DNA of 64,000 nucleotides from Rhynchospora pubera (Eukaryota; Streptophyta; Magnoliopsida; Poales; Cyperaceae), in contig CM051460.1 of the NCBI GenBank assembly GCA_028095005.1, positions 154,189,461 through 154,253,460 on the forward strand, written 5' to 3'. The translations under genes and the position numbers were made by a program. Below are positions 35,301-44,663 of the stretch, in pieces. The first letter of the stretch is position 1, and each line of letters begins with the position of its first letter. The notes beneath the pieces are model-generated. The model ran no database searches. It was not told the origin of the DNA and was given only the letters and a program-made list of their open reading frames with translations.

Positions 35301-38300
35301 GGGAAGTCATCCTTTGGGCATGCTTTATTCAGATCTCGAAAATCTACACAGACCCGAATTTGACCGTTCTTCTTTTTAACAGGCACTATGTTGGCTATCC
35401 AATCGGGAGTTTCCTCTTCTCGGATAAATCCTGCTTCGATCAGCTTTTTTACTTCCATTGTGACCTTTTCTTCCAACTCTATCCGCATCCTTCTGGGCGC
35501 TTGTTTAATGGGCTTGAAACTCGAGTCTATTTTTAATTTGTGAACTGCCACTGTAGGATCCAGCCCCGGCATCTCACTATAAGTCCATGCAAAACAGTCG
35601 ATGTATTCCCTCAAGAGAGCTTCAAGTCGTTTCTTATTTTCAGGTGAGAGAGAGGCACTCACAAAGGTGGGTCGTGGTTCTTCCTTTGTTCCTAGATTTA
35701 CCTCAAGTAACTCATCTATCGTATTCTGGCCTCCTTCTTCAAGTTCCTTCGGTGCCGTTTTGGCTGCTAATATGAATTGTTCTTCCTTCTCTTCTCCCGC
35801 ATCGTTTGTTGCATGGGATACAAAGGGCATTTCCCTTATTTGGTTTCCTTTTACTAAAAGATATGTTGGATTGTGTACATTCCAGAAGCGCTCATACGCC
35901 TTTTGGATTCTTATATTCTCATGAGTTTGATCGTACCCCAATCCTTTGGTGTACCTTTTCTTGCCGTCTATTCCTTCGATCTTCGAAGGATTTCTGTCCC
36001 ACATTTCTCGAAAGAAATCTGCTCTTGTTGGATCTATAGGACCAAAACATCGAAACTTCTTAAAAAGGGAAACCAACTCTTTCCGACAATATTTCTGTGC
36101 CTTGACCGATCTTAGCTCTTTATTTTCCTCACCCAGCCATTTTTCCGTATTTTCGCCTGAGGGTCGTTCTCTTCCAAACTGATCTCCTTCAGCCTTGTAG
36201 AAGAGGATAGGTGGCTGCATTGTCTTTTTCTTACCGATATATTCTATTTTAGCCGGCACTAAAAAGACTTCCAGTCGTTCGACTTGGTTCGTACTTCTTG
36301 GTGTTAAATCTCGATAATAGTCTTCAGGTACCAGATCGACAGTGAAGGAACAATGGCATTCCTCATTCTCGATACTGTATTCATCTTTTATGGATGGTTT
36401 CCTATTAATCTGAGATTTCATTCCACTTGATGTACCCTTATCTGGTTGTGATTCCTTGATCACGAATCTAACTTTCATCGTTTTCTTTCCTTTCTCAGTT
36501 GGTGAAGGCTCCGCGTTTTCATTCTCGTATCTGGGAGAATCGAAAATTATGATGGCCTCTGAAGATTTAGGAACGAAAAACTTCGCATCTGATAATTGAA
36601 CCTCGTTCACAGAAAAGGGGTACTTATCTCCTCTTATTGTTTTCTGTTGACCGTCCGCAATATATTTTATGCACTGGTAGAGAGTCGAAGGCACCAGGTG
36701 ATTCTCATGTAACCAGGGTCGCCCCAGTAATGCTCGGTATGAAGTATATGCATCTATGATGTAGAACTTCACATTAGTTTTTAATTCCCCGACTTGAAGT
36801 GGCAGAGTGATTGCCCCCAGCGCCTTTCGAGGATGTTGGTCAAATCCTCTAATTGATGGTGTTTCTTTGGATAGATTCTTTACGCTTAAGGAAAGGTATT
36901 GTAAACACTTCAATGGTAGGATATTGACTGAAGACCCGGGATCTATCAATATTCTTTTGATTTTGACTCCTCGTGTTACTCCGGTTATGTATAAAGGTCG
37001 GTTATGTGCAGACTTTCCAACCAGTAAATCTTCCTCTGTAAAGGTGATCAATTCCGCCGGGTCAACATATGAAGCTTCCTCGGTTACTTCATCAATCGTG
37101 CAAGTTTGGAAACCTTCTGGATTTTGCAGGGCATGTATCAGGGTTTCCCTTAATTCTTGTGACATCATTAGGGCATCAAAGACACTGAGTGGGGCAGGTA
37201 TCTTCCGAAGATGTGCCAGTACATTATAACTGTTCGCCGTTGGCCTTCTCTTTTCTGACAAGTCCTTCGTCTGGTTTACTCCTTTTGTGTTCTCTTTGGA
37301 AGGTTGTCGTTCGGGTATGTATGTGCCGGAGCGAAGGGTAACATTACACTCATCTGAGCATGATGATGGCGGTTCATTTTCCTCTTCTGGTTCGAACATT
37401 GTTTTGAGGAAGAATTCGTCTTTCTCTTCATGATACTCTCTCCCTATGTTTTCAGGACGAATCACAACAGGTCCTTCTTCCGAGCTATCGTAATACTCGT
37501 TGATTTCAAAGCTGCTTGAACTATCATAGCCGTTGAATGACTCTTCTGGATCAAACTCACAAGTAACTGTGTTAATGAATTCGTCCTCGTATATTTCTAG
37601 CATTTCTTCCCATCTCGGGTTCCGTCGGGCTGACCGGTTTCGAAGTTGGGTGTTCCTTGAGGACGAGGGCCCCCGTGTCCTCATATGTCTCAACTGGACT
37701 CGCCTGTCTTGCCACATTCTATATACGGGGCATCTTTTGGTAGCGTGACCTCTTTCCAAATGATACAAGCAGAATTCAGAGTTGTCCCTTCGCCTGGCTC
37801 TTCCTGATGACCGCATATTATCTCTTAAAACTTCTCTGAGCCAAGCATAATATTCTGCTCCCTCAGCTGGTGAAGTAGGTGGTTCCTGCAGACCATCCCT
37901 TCTTCTTGTCTGCTCAAGTAATGCCCTTCGAGCAGAGCGAGCTCTCCCAGTTACTGAGTACCCACGATCCCTTTGGTGACGCGCTCTTCTGCGATTCCTC
38001 CTGGTGGGGACTGTTCGTACTTGGGCAGGTGCCATAGGCTGTGTTCTTATGTGCGGGATTCCCCACATCGTCATAGGGATTCCTTCTAATACCACTGGGG
38101 CAGAATTTGGTCCTATTGAGTTCCTTGGATTTTCATTCCCTGAAGAAGTTCTCCCATGCGTTCCCGTGTCTAATCGTTCTGGTATTGCTGGTTCGGTATT
38201 AGGATTGCGATTTGATCTTGGGGATTCTATAGTCTGTTCAGGAGGGCTCTTTCTTATGCTCTCTTCAATCGGGTGTTTCAGATTTTCCTGATTAGGATCC

Positions 38301-41300
38301 TTTTTATTTTTCCGCCTTTTGCGTCGTCTGTCACTTTTTCCTCGGGGGACCTGATCAGCTTGATTCTCAACGTGGGGAGTCTCCAAGGGTGTATCGGCCC
38401 GAGAAGGTTCTTCTGATAAAGGCGTAGTATGACCATCTACCGATTCTTTTCCGGTCTTGTCATTATTTTTCTCTTCTTCTGTATCATTCCTTGTTTCCCT
38501 GATTATAGGTCGTAGAGTTTCTACTGCAGCCTTGATCGCTTCCTCATTCGTGCGTTTGTCAGTGATCGCCAAGTCACACAATGATTCTAGGGTAGCAAGT
38601 ATCGTCATATTTTGTTGATGTATCACCGTGATCGTGTCAAGAAACATGCTCATCTTCTCCTCCAACCTAGAGATGACGCCTTCATGTGATCCAACGGGCT
38701 CTTTTCCTTTTCTATCCGGTGAGCACGAGCCTGTTTCCTTTATTACAATCCCTTTATCCTTCCTTCTGGCGGATGTTTCAGCGAGAAGTTCAGTACAGAG
38801 TCTTGGCGTAACTTCGTCATCATCTGAGTCAGTATCACTAAAATTGACCACATTACAAGTTTCGTGATTATCTTGTTCGTCATCCGTTTCCATGTCTGAC
38901 AGTTCATCATCTGTTTCCATGTCTGACAGTTCGACCCTCTGTAGGACCTTATTCCTACTTCGCGACGCCTCGCCATGTTCCCATGTTTTATCCTCTGACG
39001 GCTCATATTGCCCCCACATCTCTCGACACCAGGATTCTTTCGGGAGATATAATATATCTTTGTTGGATCTAAAGATGGAACACGGGGAGAGTTTTACAGC
39101 CTTTGAATACAAGGGACTTTCTGCTAACTCCTCTTCTGTATAATCTTCGGGTGGGGCTATTCTTATTTCACAATCATAAAACATTCCCCACTTTGGATAC
39201 TTCTTCCACGGACATACTATTGATGCTTCCAACGGAGGCCTTTTTCTTTTTTCCACTGTGATCCTGGTATCAGAGGGTAATTGAAAGTACTCAAGAAGTT
39301 CGGCGTTGGTCATTCGAGCCTCGTGTATCGCTATTGTTTGATAAGCTCCTTCCACATCCCTTCGACTTGCTATCCACGGGTACGGGATTGTCGGGTCATA
39401 TCGTCGTTTCTTGCATGTTACATGTCTCTCGGGTGGTATTGCCGCACATATTTCCATACCCCCGTTCATTGGAATGTGGATCATTCTTACGTTTTGGTAC
39501 TCTGACTCATCTGAATCTGGTGCAATATCTTTTTTCGGGTTGTTCTCGCCTTCTTCTGATGGTTCGTCTACCCGCTCGCCTTCGGTAATGGCGTTGCAAT
39601 ACTCATATTGATCATATTCTTCTTCCAAATCTTTGCCTGTATGAGTACGCAATACTCCCTGCATCTCTCTATCCACAAGGCGAAGTACTTCATCTATCAG
39701 TTCCGACTTAATCTCAGTCTGAACGTTTCTTGGGTCAGCGAAGATAGTTACTGTCAGCTGTGGATCTTCTGGATTTTCGGAGAACGCGATTTCTATACTG
39801 TTTATGTCGAGTGGTGCTAGAATTGGTCCCGGGTTGATTTCAAATTCTATGGCTTGCTCTTCTTCCCGGTGTGGCATATCATCATTATCTTCCATTTCGT
39901 CTCCTTTTATATCTTCGAATGAGTCCCATCCTGCCCACATGTTATGACAGGACCCCTGGGAGGGAGTTTCTGTTCCATCTTCCTCTTCAATGTCTCCCCA
40001 TCCTTGGGCGACGATGCCTTCTATTCCCCATCCTAAGTTGATGTCATCACCATTTTCGTCAATACTCAATTGTCGAAATGAGAATTCGATTTCATTTTCA
40101 GTTTCATCATCATCACTAGAATATTCAATTGGATCCATACCCTGAGATATCCTTATTTCGCTCATCATGGTTCGGATAATCCGATGCATTTCTGGGTATA
40201 GAGTGAAATAGTCTTCCAGGGTAAAGTCTTCATCTGATAGGTACTCATCTTCTGAGTATTGTGGTTCTTCCGTTTCCTCTGGATCTTGTTCTTCAAAATC
40301 ATCTCTCCACGGGTCTTCCCCGGTAGGACCCTCATATCCTATCGAGTAACAGTGCTCATCATGACCGTATATTTTTCTATTTTTATCTCGCCGATACACC
40401 AATAGTGGCTTCGAGGTACCTTCACCGTGTTTGTTCTTGATTGGCGATGTGTTGCTTTTGAAGTGCACTGGTTGTAAGTTCTCGCTTTGAGGTTGACTCA
40501 TGTATCTTTGAATGGTTGGTCTTATCTTTTCAATGATCTTTCTATTCTCTTCCTCCAAAGTTGCGGTATAAATGGATCGCATTAATTCCAACTCTTCTCG
40601 TATGGCCCGGTAACCGACTGAGATACGAGCTGTACGTTTTGGCCTTCGGGCTAGAGGTGTCGCTATATTCGCAGGAGGTTGATCGTCCATCGAGTCTGTC
40701 GTCGTGACACCGTTGCAATGTTCATGTATATCTGGACATAAGGATTTCTCCTTTCCTTTTGAAATACCAATCTTGGCATTTGTTTTTGCTCCTGAAATCT
40801 TTGCCATGACATGCTGGGGAATAAAATGTTCAAGCGTGATAGGCCTTGGGACTTTCTGCACGTACTCTTCATTTTTGCCTTTCTTAGTCCTTTCGCCCAT
40901 CCCAGCAAGTTGCTTAGCTCTAGCCAATGTTATCGGCTTTTCCTTTTTCTTCCCGTTTTCCTTCGATCGACTAAACATGACTCTTGGAGCGGGAATGTTC
41001 TCTGTAGGTTGGGGGTTGCTTTTGGCTTGGAGCTCACTATGCATTTTTCTTAGTAACTTCTTAGATTTCTTGGTTAGGTGGAGGACCCAAGGCTGATGCA
41101 ATTCTGTTTCGTCTTCCGATCCTACACAAGATATCATGTTAACTTGGAAGTGCGGTTTTGGAGTTTGTTGAGCCTCTTTAGGTATTTTTATCTCCCCCTC
41201 TTGTATTTGATTTTCCAACCAATCTTTAAAGATGTAACACCCCTCAAGATTGTGTCCGAGAATTCTATGGTAAAGGCAATAATTAGGATCATCGGACTTG

Positions 41301-43816
41301 TCTGCCTCTTCGGGTCGCTTGCACTGTGGTAGTTGCATGCCGTGCCTTATGGCAATTTTAAACAGTTCATCTATGTATTCTTTTTTGAAAGAATAAGGCC
41401 TTTTCCTACGCTCCCGTAGACTTATGCCAAACTTCCGTTGGCCTGATTCTCTATTATCATCTCTTTCTGCTCGCTTGTTCTCGTCAGAGCCAATGTTGTA
41501 ACTAGCTGAGGCCATTGCGTTTTCGCTTTTCTTTGTTTCGCTCTTCTTTCCTTTCTCTCTACCCTTCTCTTTTTCTAAACTGGGCCGAGCTGTTGGAATC
41601 CATCCTTCTTGACTTAAAGATTCATACTTGGATGCCAGAGTGACCAATGGCTGGAACTCTGTGATTTTTGCTGGCACCAAATATGGTTGAATCCATCCTG
41701 GCAGATTGCTCATGACTATATTAACTTGCTCGGTCTCCTTTAACGGCGGTTGACACCGAATACTCACGTTCCTCCATCTCGTGATGTATTCTACAATCCC
41801 TTCACCCTTCTTTGGTTTTAAATTTGCCATATCCATAAAGGTGACATCCTGAGCGATGACCATGAATTTAGAACAAAAGGCATCTTCCATCTCTTCCCAA
41901 GAGTTAATGCTATTTTCTTCCAGAGACGCATACCACTCAAAGGCAGCTCCTGCAAGGCTTTGGGGAAACTGACGTAGTAACCATGCAGGATTATTAGCTG
42001 TGTCTCCACATGTGGTAACAAAGTGGGCAAGGTGTTGCTCTGGAGCAGTTTTTGATCCCATCCCGTCAAATAACCGAAATTTCGGTACTACATATCTTTT
42101 GGGAAAGGGTTCATTATCAAAATGTCGAGGGTAAGGTCTCCCTACCCTTCTTTTGAATTTTGTTGGGATCCCCAATCCAATCTCCTTCATTTGTCTGAAG
42201 ATCATTTCCCGAAGGTCTTCTCCGGATGTTGAGTTTGAGGAGGTTGGTAGGGGATAGGCCTGCCCCCTATTAGCTAGTGATGCCCTAGGAGAATCCCAGG
42301 AAACACCACGGTCTTTTTCTTCTTTATCCTCATCTTTTGTAAGTCTTCTCCCATTCCTCTTAGCAACAGTTTCTTCAGGTTCTTCAATACGGATCCTGGT
42401 GCTACCATTTGTCTTAGGGCGGACTTCGTTTTCATCGTGAGAGCTCTGCTTCCTTTGTCGAGTTTTTAATTTGGCATTTTCTTTTCGAAGCGCCTCCAGT
42501 TCTCGAGCCATTAGCTCCAGCTTCTTTTCTAAGTGTGTATTCGCGACATCTCCTTCTTCGCTTGCACTTTCACCCGTCGATACATCATACTCCTGTTGGA
42601 ATTCCTCCTCATTCATAACGGGGTCGATTGGATGTGTTGGTATTTCTTCTCCGGACGTGGGTTTCTTCCTGGTATTTCGGCCCTTCTTTTGGCCAACTTT
42701 CGCTTGCCTTGTCTCTAGTTGTCTCCCATCGGCCTGGCTGCGTGTTATTACCATCTCACTTTCTGGTTCTTGAGGCTCGTCCTCATCGCCACTAACCGCA
42801 TACGAGATGAGCTGATCATCAGGTTCTTCGTCTATGCTCATGGCATTTACGGTAAAAGATTCTTCGCAATCATATACTTGCTGCTCGGTTTGCACTTCTT
42901 TCTTTTTCTTTTCCCATCTCTTAGTCTCCAATTGGATTCGCAAATCTCCTCGGGACAACTGCTTGAATCTTTGTATTATTCTGGTCTTTTTACGAACAAT
43001 ATGTTGACCACTTTTCTCGAGGATTTTCTTAGGTTCATTCTCCTGATAAGTTAACCTTTTGTAAATTGGGTCACGATGGCCACGATTGTCATGAGATGTT
43101 TTCTTTTTTGTAGGTTCGGACAACATCGTAGGCGGGAAGGAAAGCCTGTCAAATACAGATTTACGAGGTTTTTCCTCCCTGTCTTCTGGTTGCAGAAGAC
43201 CATGAACTTCCCTCTGGCCCTGCGCGTTCTTGATAACACGATATACCCTTCGAATCTTTTCGGGAATGCTTGGTCTCGGGTTATCGGAGGTGACAGTCAG
43301 AGATTTGAAGCGGGCAGGCAAATCCCTCCATCCAAGAAGGCGTGTATTCGGGGAACTCCATTTCGCTGCTCGGAGTGGAGAAAAAGAGTTTTGAACAGGC
43401 AAGTCCGTCTCCACTTCGAGCTCCTCTTGGTATGCTTGCAAGGCTTCCCTTGTCGAAGCCTTGACCCTTTTCATGAGTTTCGGCGCTGGCTTAGTTGGAG
43501 CGAATTCCCCGTTGATAGTGCTCTTGGCTTTGAGTTTCTTGGCACGCGTGTTGGTTATTGGAACAGTGTTAATGGTACGCGGTCCTCCATGGTTATCAAG
43601 TTGCACGTTGTCTTTGCCAATCGCCTCGCTGGCAGGGGTGTTGAAGGAGCTGTTGACACCAACCTGCACCACTGGAACAGTAATCGGAATTGATCCGATT
43701 AAGTACATCGCGGAAGTGGCCCCTGGAGCCATTTCATTGCCATTGTTGCCCTTGCTCATCATCTTCCTGCAAAAGAGAAGTACTTGTTTATTTGTCAGCA
43801 AAAGATAAAACGCCAC
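32348..43816 (-). CDS. Gag-pol polyprotein, 3822 aa, Tat-type Ty3/gypsy
   Basis: One uninterrupted ORF codes for all retrotransposition functions. Order seen: about 500 N-terminal residues of unknown role with a coiled-coil-like stretch near 427-455; gag capsid-like region around Trp628 (AGAAFEWYASLEE); a first CLYHx4GHx4C motif at 847-860; a large, strongly acidic, poorly conserved-looking region with LSDMETDDE repeats; a second CLYHx4GHx4C motif at 2016-2029; TLRSG; aspartic protease (DPGSS, Asp2292); reverse transcriptase (YVDD, 2922-2925); a first RNase H with the catalytic Asp position changed (LYTTALEG, Thr3070-3071); a second RNase H with FDGASS (Asp3220), NNEAEYEAL and HGDSQL; and integrase with an HHCC finger (His3471 on), D3541, D3602, E3638 in D-x35-E spacing and NWEGPY near the end. 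Met19 or Met20 is an alternative start just after a possible 3' splice site. The protein is longer than usual for gypsy polyproteins. No frameshift or intron is visible. Confidence 0.95.
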   Translation of the reverse strand: MAFYLLLTNKQVLLFCRKMMSKGNNGNEMAPGATSAMYLIGSIPITVPVVQVGVNSSFNTPASEAIGKDNVQLDNHGGPRTINTVPITNTRAKKLKAKSTINGEFAPTKPAPKLMKRVKASTREALQAYQEELEVETDLPVQNSFSPLRAAKWSSPNTRLLGWRDLPARFKSLTVTSDNPRPSIPEKIRRVYRVIKNAQGQREVHGLLQPEDREEKPRKSVFDRLSFPPTMLSEPTKKKTSHDNRGHRDPIYKRLTYQENEPKKILEKSGQHIVRKKTRIIQRFKQLSRGDLRIQLETKRWEKKKKEVQTEQQVYDCEESFTVNAMSIDEEPDDQLISYAVSGDEDEPQEPESEMVITRSQADGRQLETRQAKVGQKKGRNTRKKPTSGEEIPTHPIDPVMNEEEFQQEYDVSTGESASEEGDVANTHLEKKLELMARELEALRKENAKLKTRQRKQSSHDENEVRPKTNGSTRIRIEEPEETVAKRNGRRLTKDEDKEEKDRGVSWDSPRASLANRGQAYPLPTSSNSTSGEDLREMIFRQMKEIGLGIPTKFKRRVGRPYPRHFDNEPFPKRYVVPKFRLFDGMGSKTAPEQHLAHFVTTCGDTANNPAWLLRQFPQSLAGAAFEWYASLEENSINSWEEMEDAFCSKFMVIAQDVTFMDMANLKPKKGEGIVEYITRWRNVSIRCQPPLKETEQVNIVMSNLPGWIQPYLVPAKITEFQPLVTLASKYESLSQEGWIPTARPSLEKEKGREKGKKSETKKSENAMASASYNIGSDENKRAERDDNRESGQRKFGISLRERRKRPYSFKKEYIDELFKIAIRHGMQLPQCKRPEEADKSDDPNYCLYHRILGHNLEGCYIFKDWLENQIQEGEIKIPKEAQQTPKPHFQVNMISCVGSEDETELHQPWVLHLTKKSKKLLRKMHSELQAKSNPQPTENIPAPRVMFSRSKENGKKKEKPITLARAKQLAGMGERTKKGKNEEYVQKVPRPITLEHFIPQHVMAKISGAKTNAKIGISKGKEKSLCPDIHEHCNGVTTTDSMDDQPPANIATPLARRPKRTARISVGYRAIREELELMRSIYTATLEEENRKIIEKIRPTIQRYMSQPQSENLQPVHFKSNTSPIKNKHGEGTSKPLLVYRRDKNRKIYGHDEHCYSIGYEGPTGEDPWRDDFEEQDPEETEEPQYSEDEYLSDEDFTLEDYFTLYPEMHRIIRTMMSEIRISQGMDPIEYSSDDDETENEIEFSFRQLSIDENGDDINLGWGIEGIVAQGWGDIEEEDGTETPSQGSCHNMWAGWDSFEDIKGDEMEDNDDMPHREEEQAIEFEINPGPILAPLDINSIEIAFSENPEDPQLTVTIFADPRNVQTEIKSELIDEVLRLVDREMQGVLRTHTGKDLEEEYDQYEYCNAITEGERVDEPSEEGENNPKKDIAPDSDESEYQNVRMIHIPMNGGMEICAAIPPERHVTCKKRRYDPTIPYPWIASRRDVEGAYQTIAIHEARMTNAELLEYFQLPSDTRITVEKRKRPPLEASIVCPWKKYPKWGMFYDCEIRIAPPEDYTEEELAESPLYSKAVKLSPCSIFRSNKDILYLPKESWCREMWGQYEPSEDKTWEHGEASRSRNKVLQRVELSDMETDDELSDMETDDEQDNHETCNVVNFSDTDSDDDEVTPRLCTELLAETSARRKDKGIVIKETGSCSPDRKGKEPVGSHEGVISRLEEKMSMFLDTITVIHQQNMTILATLESLCDLAITDKRTNEEAIKAAVETLRPIIRETRNDTEEEKNNDKTGKESVDGHTTPLSEEPSRADTPLETPHVENQADQVPRGKSDRRRKRRKNKKDPNQENLKHPIEESIRKSPPEQTIESPRSNRNPNTEPAIPERLDTGTHGRTSSGNENPRNSIGPNSAPVVLEGIPMTMWGIPHIRTQPMAPAQVRTVPTRRNRRRARHQRDRGYSVTGRARSARRALLEQTRRRDGLQEPPTSPAEGAEYYAWLREVLRDNMRSSGRARRRDNSEFCLYHLERGHATKRCPVYRMWQDRRVQLRHMRTRGPSSSRNTQLRNRSARRNPRWEEMLEIYEDEFINTVTCEFDPEESFNGYDSSSSFEINEYYDSSEEGPVVIRPENIGREYHEEKDEFFLKTMFEPEEENEPPSSCSDECNVTLRSGTYIPERQPSKENTKGVNQTKDLSEKRRPTANSYNVLAHLRKIPAPLSVFDALMMSQELRETLIHALQNPEGFQTCTIDEVTEEASYVDPAELITFTEEDLLVGKSAHNRPLYITGVTRGVKIKRILIDPGSSVNILPLKCLQYLSLSVKNLSKETPSIRGFDQHPRKALGAITLPLQVGELKTNVKFYIIDAYTSYRALLGRPWLHENHLVPSTLYQCIKYIADGQQKTIRGDKYPFSVNEVQLSDAKFFVPKSSEAIIIFDSPRYENENAEPSPTEKGKKTMKVRFVIKESQPDKGTSSGMKSQINRKPSIKDEYSIENEECHCSFTVDLVPEDYYRDLTPRSTNQVERLEVFLVPAKIEYIGKKKTMQPPILFYKAEGDQFGRERPSGENTEKWLGEENKELRSVKAQKYCRKELVSLFKKFRCFGPIDPTRADFFREMWDRNPSKIEGIDGKKRYTKGLGYDQTHENIRIQKAYERFWNVHNPTYLLVKGNQIREMPFVSHATNDAGEEKEEQFILAAKTAPKELEEGGQNTIDELLEVNLGTKEEPRPTFVSASLSPENKKRLEALLREYIDCFAWTYSEMPGLDPTVAVHKLKIDSSFKPIKQAPRRMRIELEEKVTMEVKKLIEAGFIREEETPDWIANIVPVKKKNGQIRVCVDFRDLNKACPKDDFPLPVTEIIIDHTSSYEVFSFMDGYSGYNQIKMDEEDQKHTAFRTPIGIYCYKVMPFGLKNAGATYQRAMTKIFDDLIHKVVECYVDDLVVKAHSQEEHLQHLRVVFERLRLHALKLNPLKCAFMVSSGKFLGFVVRHRGIEIDPEKIKAIQGLPPPRNLRQLRSLQGRLAYIRRFIANLSGRIKPFTHLTKKDVPFKWDDKCHKAFEDIKAYLLNPPVLSAPIPGKPLILYTTALEGSLGALLAQENDEGKENALYYLSRMLVGAEHSYSPIEKHCLALVFAVKKLRHYMLAHKVTLISKVDPLKFLMTRPMLTGRLARWAIILMEFDITYAPQKAIKGQALADFLAHHPVPDDSPLACEFPDEETIQMQEEEEPYWEMYFDGASSIQPAVRPRLPRMRAGIGLVFVTPEGGILRHSFALTEPCTNNEAEYEALITGLETAISMGIKRLRVHGDSQLILNQVKGKYQTVKPELIKYHEKALELIAQFSHVTLEKVSRAMNGKADALARLAKELGDPDEKEVQIVIRNRRSLSPYFMSLEPDEENVAYLEVVALEEEENKDMEEVEDGEDWRKPFLEYFRQGILPENRALREQIKRRSLRYVYVNDTLYRRSYDQMWLRCASKEEAQQVMQEVHAGICGAHQSGPKMRLKIKHLGYYWPTMISDCERYAKRCHACQVNGDFIHQHPNPLHPTVASWPFDMWGTDIIGPIDPPSSRGHKYILAATDYFSKWAEAEAYREVRAEDVVRFFRTRILYRFGTPRRIISDNGTAFKNAKIYNFARQHKLDWRYSSIYNPRANGLAEAFNKTLVRILRKMVGKEHRTWHERLPEALWAYRTTERTPTQSTPYSLVFGAEAILPLEVELPSLRVAMYNEMPPEKRTKLRIEELDAMDEKRLAAQQSLELYRAQMTRAYDKLARPRTFREGELVLVLRRPITGRHHGPKFAPNWEGPYVVCKVYEGGAYLLIDKDGNHPMTPINGRYLKKYYA
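43767..43796 (-). promoter_or_regulatory. Possible 3' splice site before Met19/Met20 of gag-pol
   Basis: The minus strand reads TACTTCTCTTTTGCAG then GAAGATGATGAGC. This is a good plant acceptor: a pyrimidine-rich run and CAG|G just before a pair of ATGs. It would fit a spliced leader, but the matching donor has not been identified. Confidence 0.35.
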
Positions 43817-43873
43817 TGATCCCTAAAGCTCATACATTATATCCTTTGATTTTCCCGATGAAAGGAAAAAGAG

Positions 43874-43891
43874 GTCCCACCGGGCGTGCCA
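43874..43891 (-). promoter_or_regulatory. Primer binding site of the retrotransposon
   Basis: The minus strand reads TGGCACGCCCGGTGGGAC, starting five bases after the 5' LTR end (position 43897). It begins with the TGG that pairs with the CCA end of a tRNA. I cannot assign the tRNA by memory. Confidence 0.8.
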
Positions 43892-44663
43892 GAACCTGTC
43901 TCGCACTTTTTCACGGCCCTCGGATCAACAGAGGAAAATCCGGTCTCGGATTGAGGGGCAAAAAAGAATGCGGATCAGATACCCCTTGCGAGCCTCAAGA
44001 GGCCGATACCGATACCACCCCGAAGCGTGGTACCTGTACGGTCTTGAGTTCTCACGAGGGTTTATTATTTGAAGGGGTCCTTTCTTTCCAGTAGGCGCAA
44101 GCCCCTACTGTTAATTACCTCCGACATGGTCAGGAGCACCTCTAGATCGGGAAAATCAAAGGATTGTGTGTCGTGAGCTGTTAGGGAATTGTAAATATAC
44201 AATTAGCGGTCCTATCATGCATTTATATATTTTTTTATTTTTTTTGTTTTTTATTAATGTTACTACTATAATGCAATATTAATATATCGTATTATTATAT
44301 TTTTTTTGTGGACTTTGGATTGCAGGGGACAGCAGTCTCTGGAGTTCTTAGCAGTCCCTGGAATTCTTAACTTGTAGAGGTTTCGGTTGACTGCCGTCGC
44401 TGGACGCTTGTAGTCTTCTCGTTTTCCGAGTTCTCTCCATAATGTGTTGAATCAAGATTTAGGCTCTTATGATTTGCATTTTTGTTTTTATAAGGCATGG
44501 GCTTCCCAAAGCGGGTTTCTTAGACTTCTTGTTGATCTTTGTCGAGGTTGTCCGAAAGTGACGTCTGATTCCTGATCAGATCGTTAAATTTGGTTGATGC
44601 GGTGCTTGAGGTTGTTTTCTTTTTTTTTTTGAAGTTGACATCAGGCCCCTGGGCTTGTGGATG

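Noticed and set aside
35270..43693. Many plus-strand open frames of 60-205 codons under gag-pol
   Set aside because: All are antisense shadows of the long minus-strand ORF; none shows a domain.
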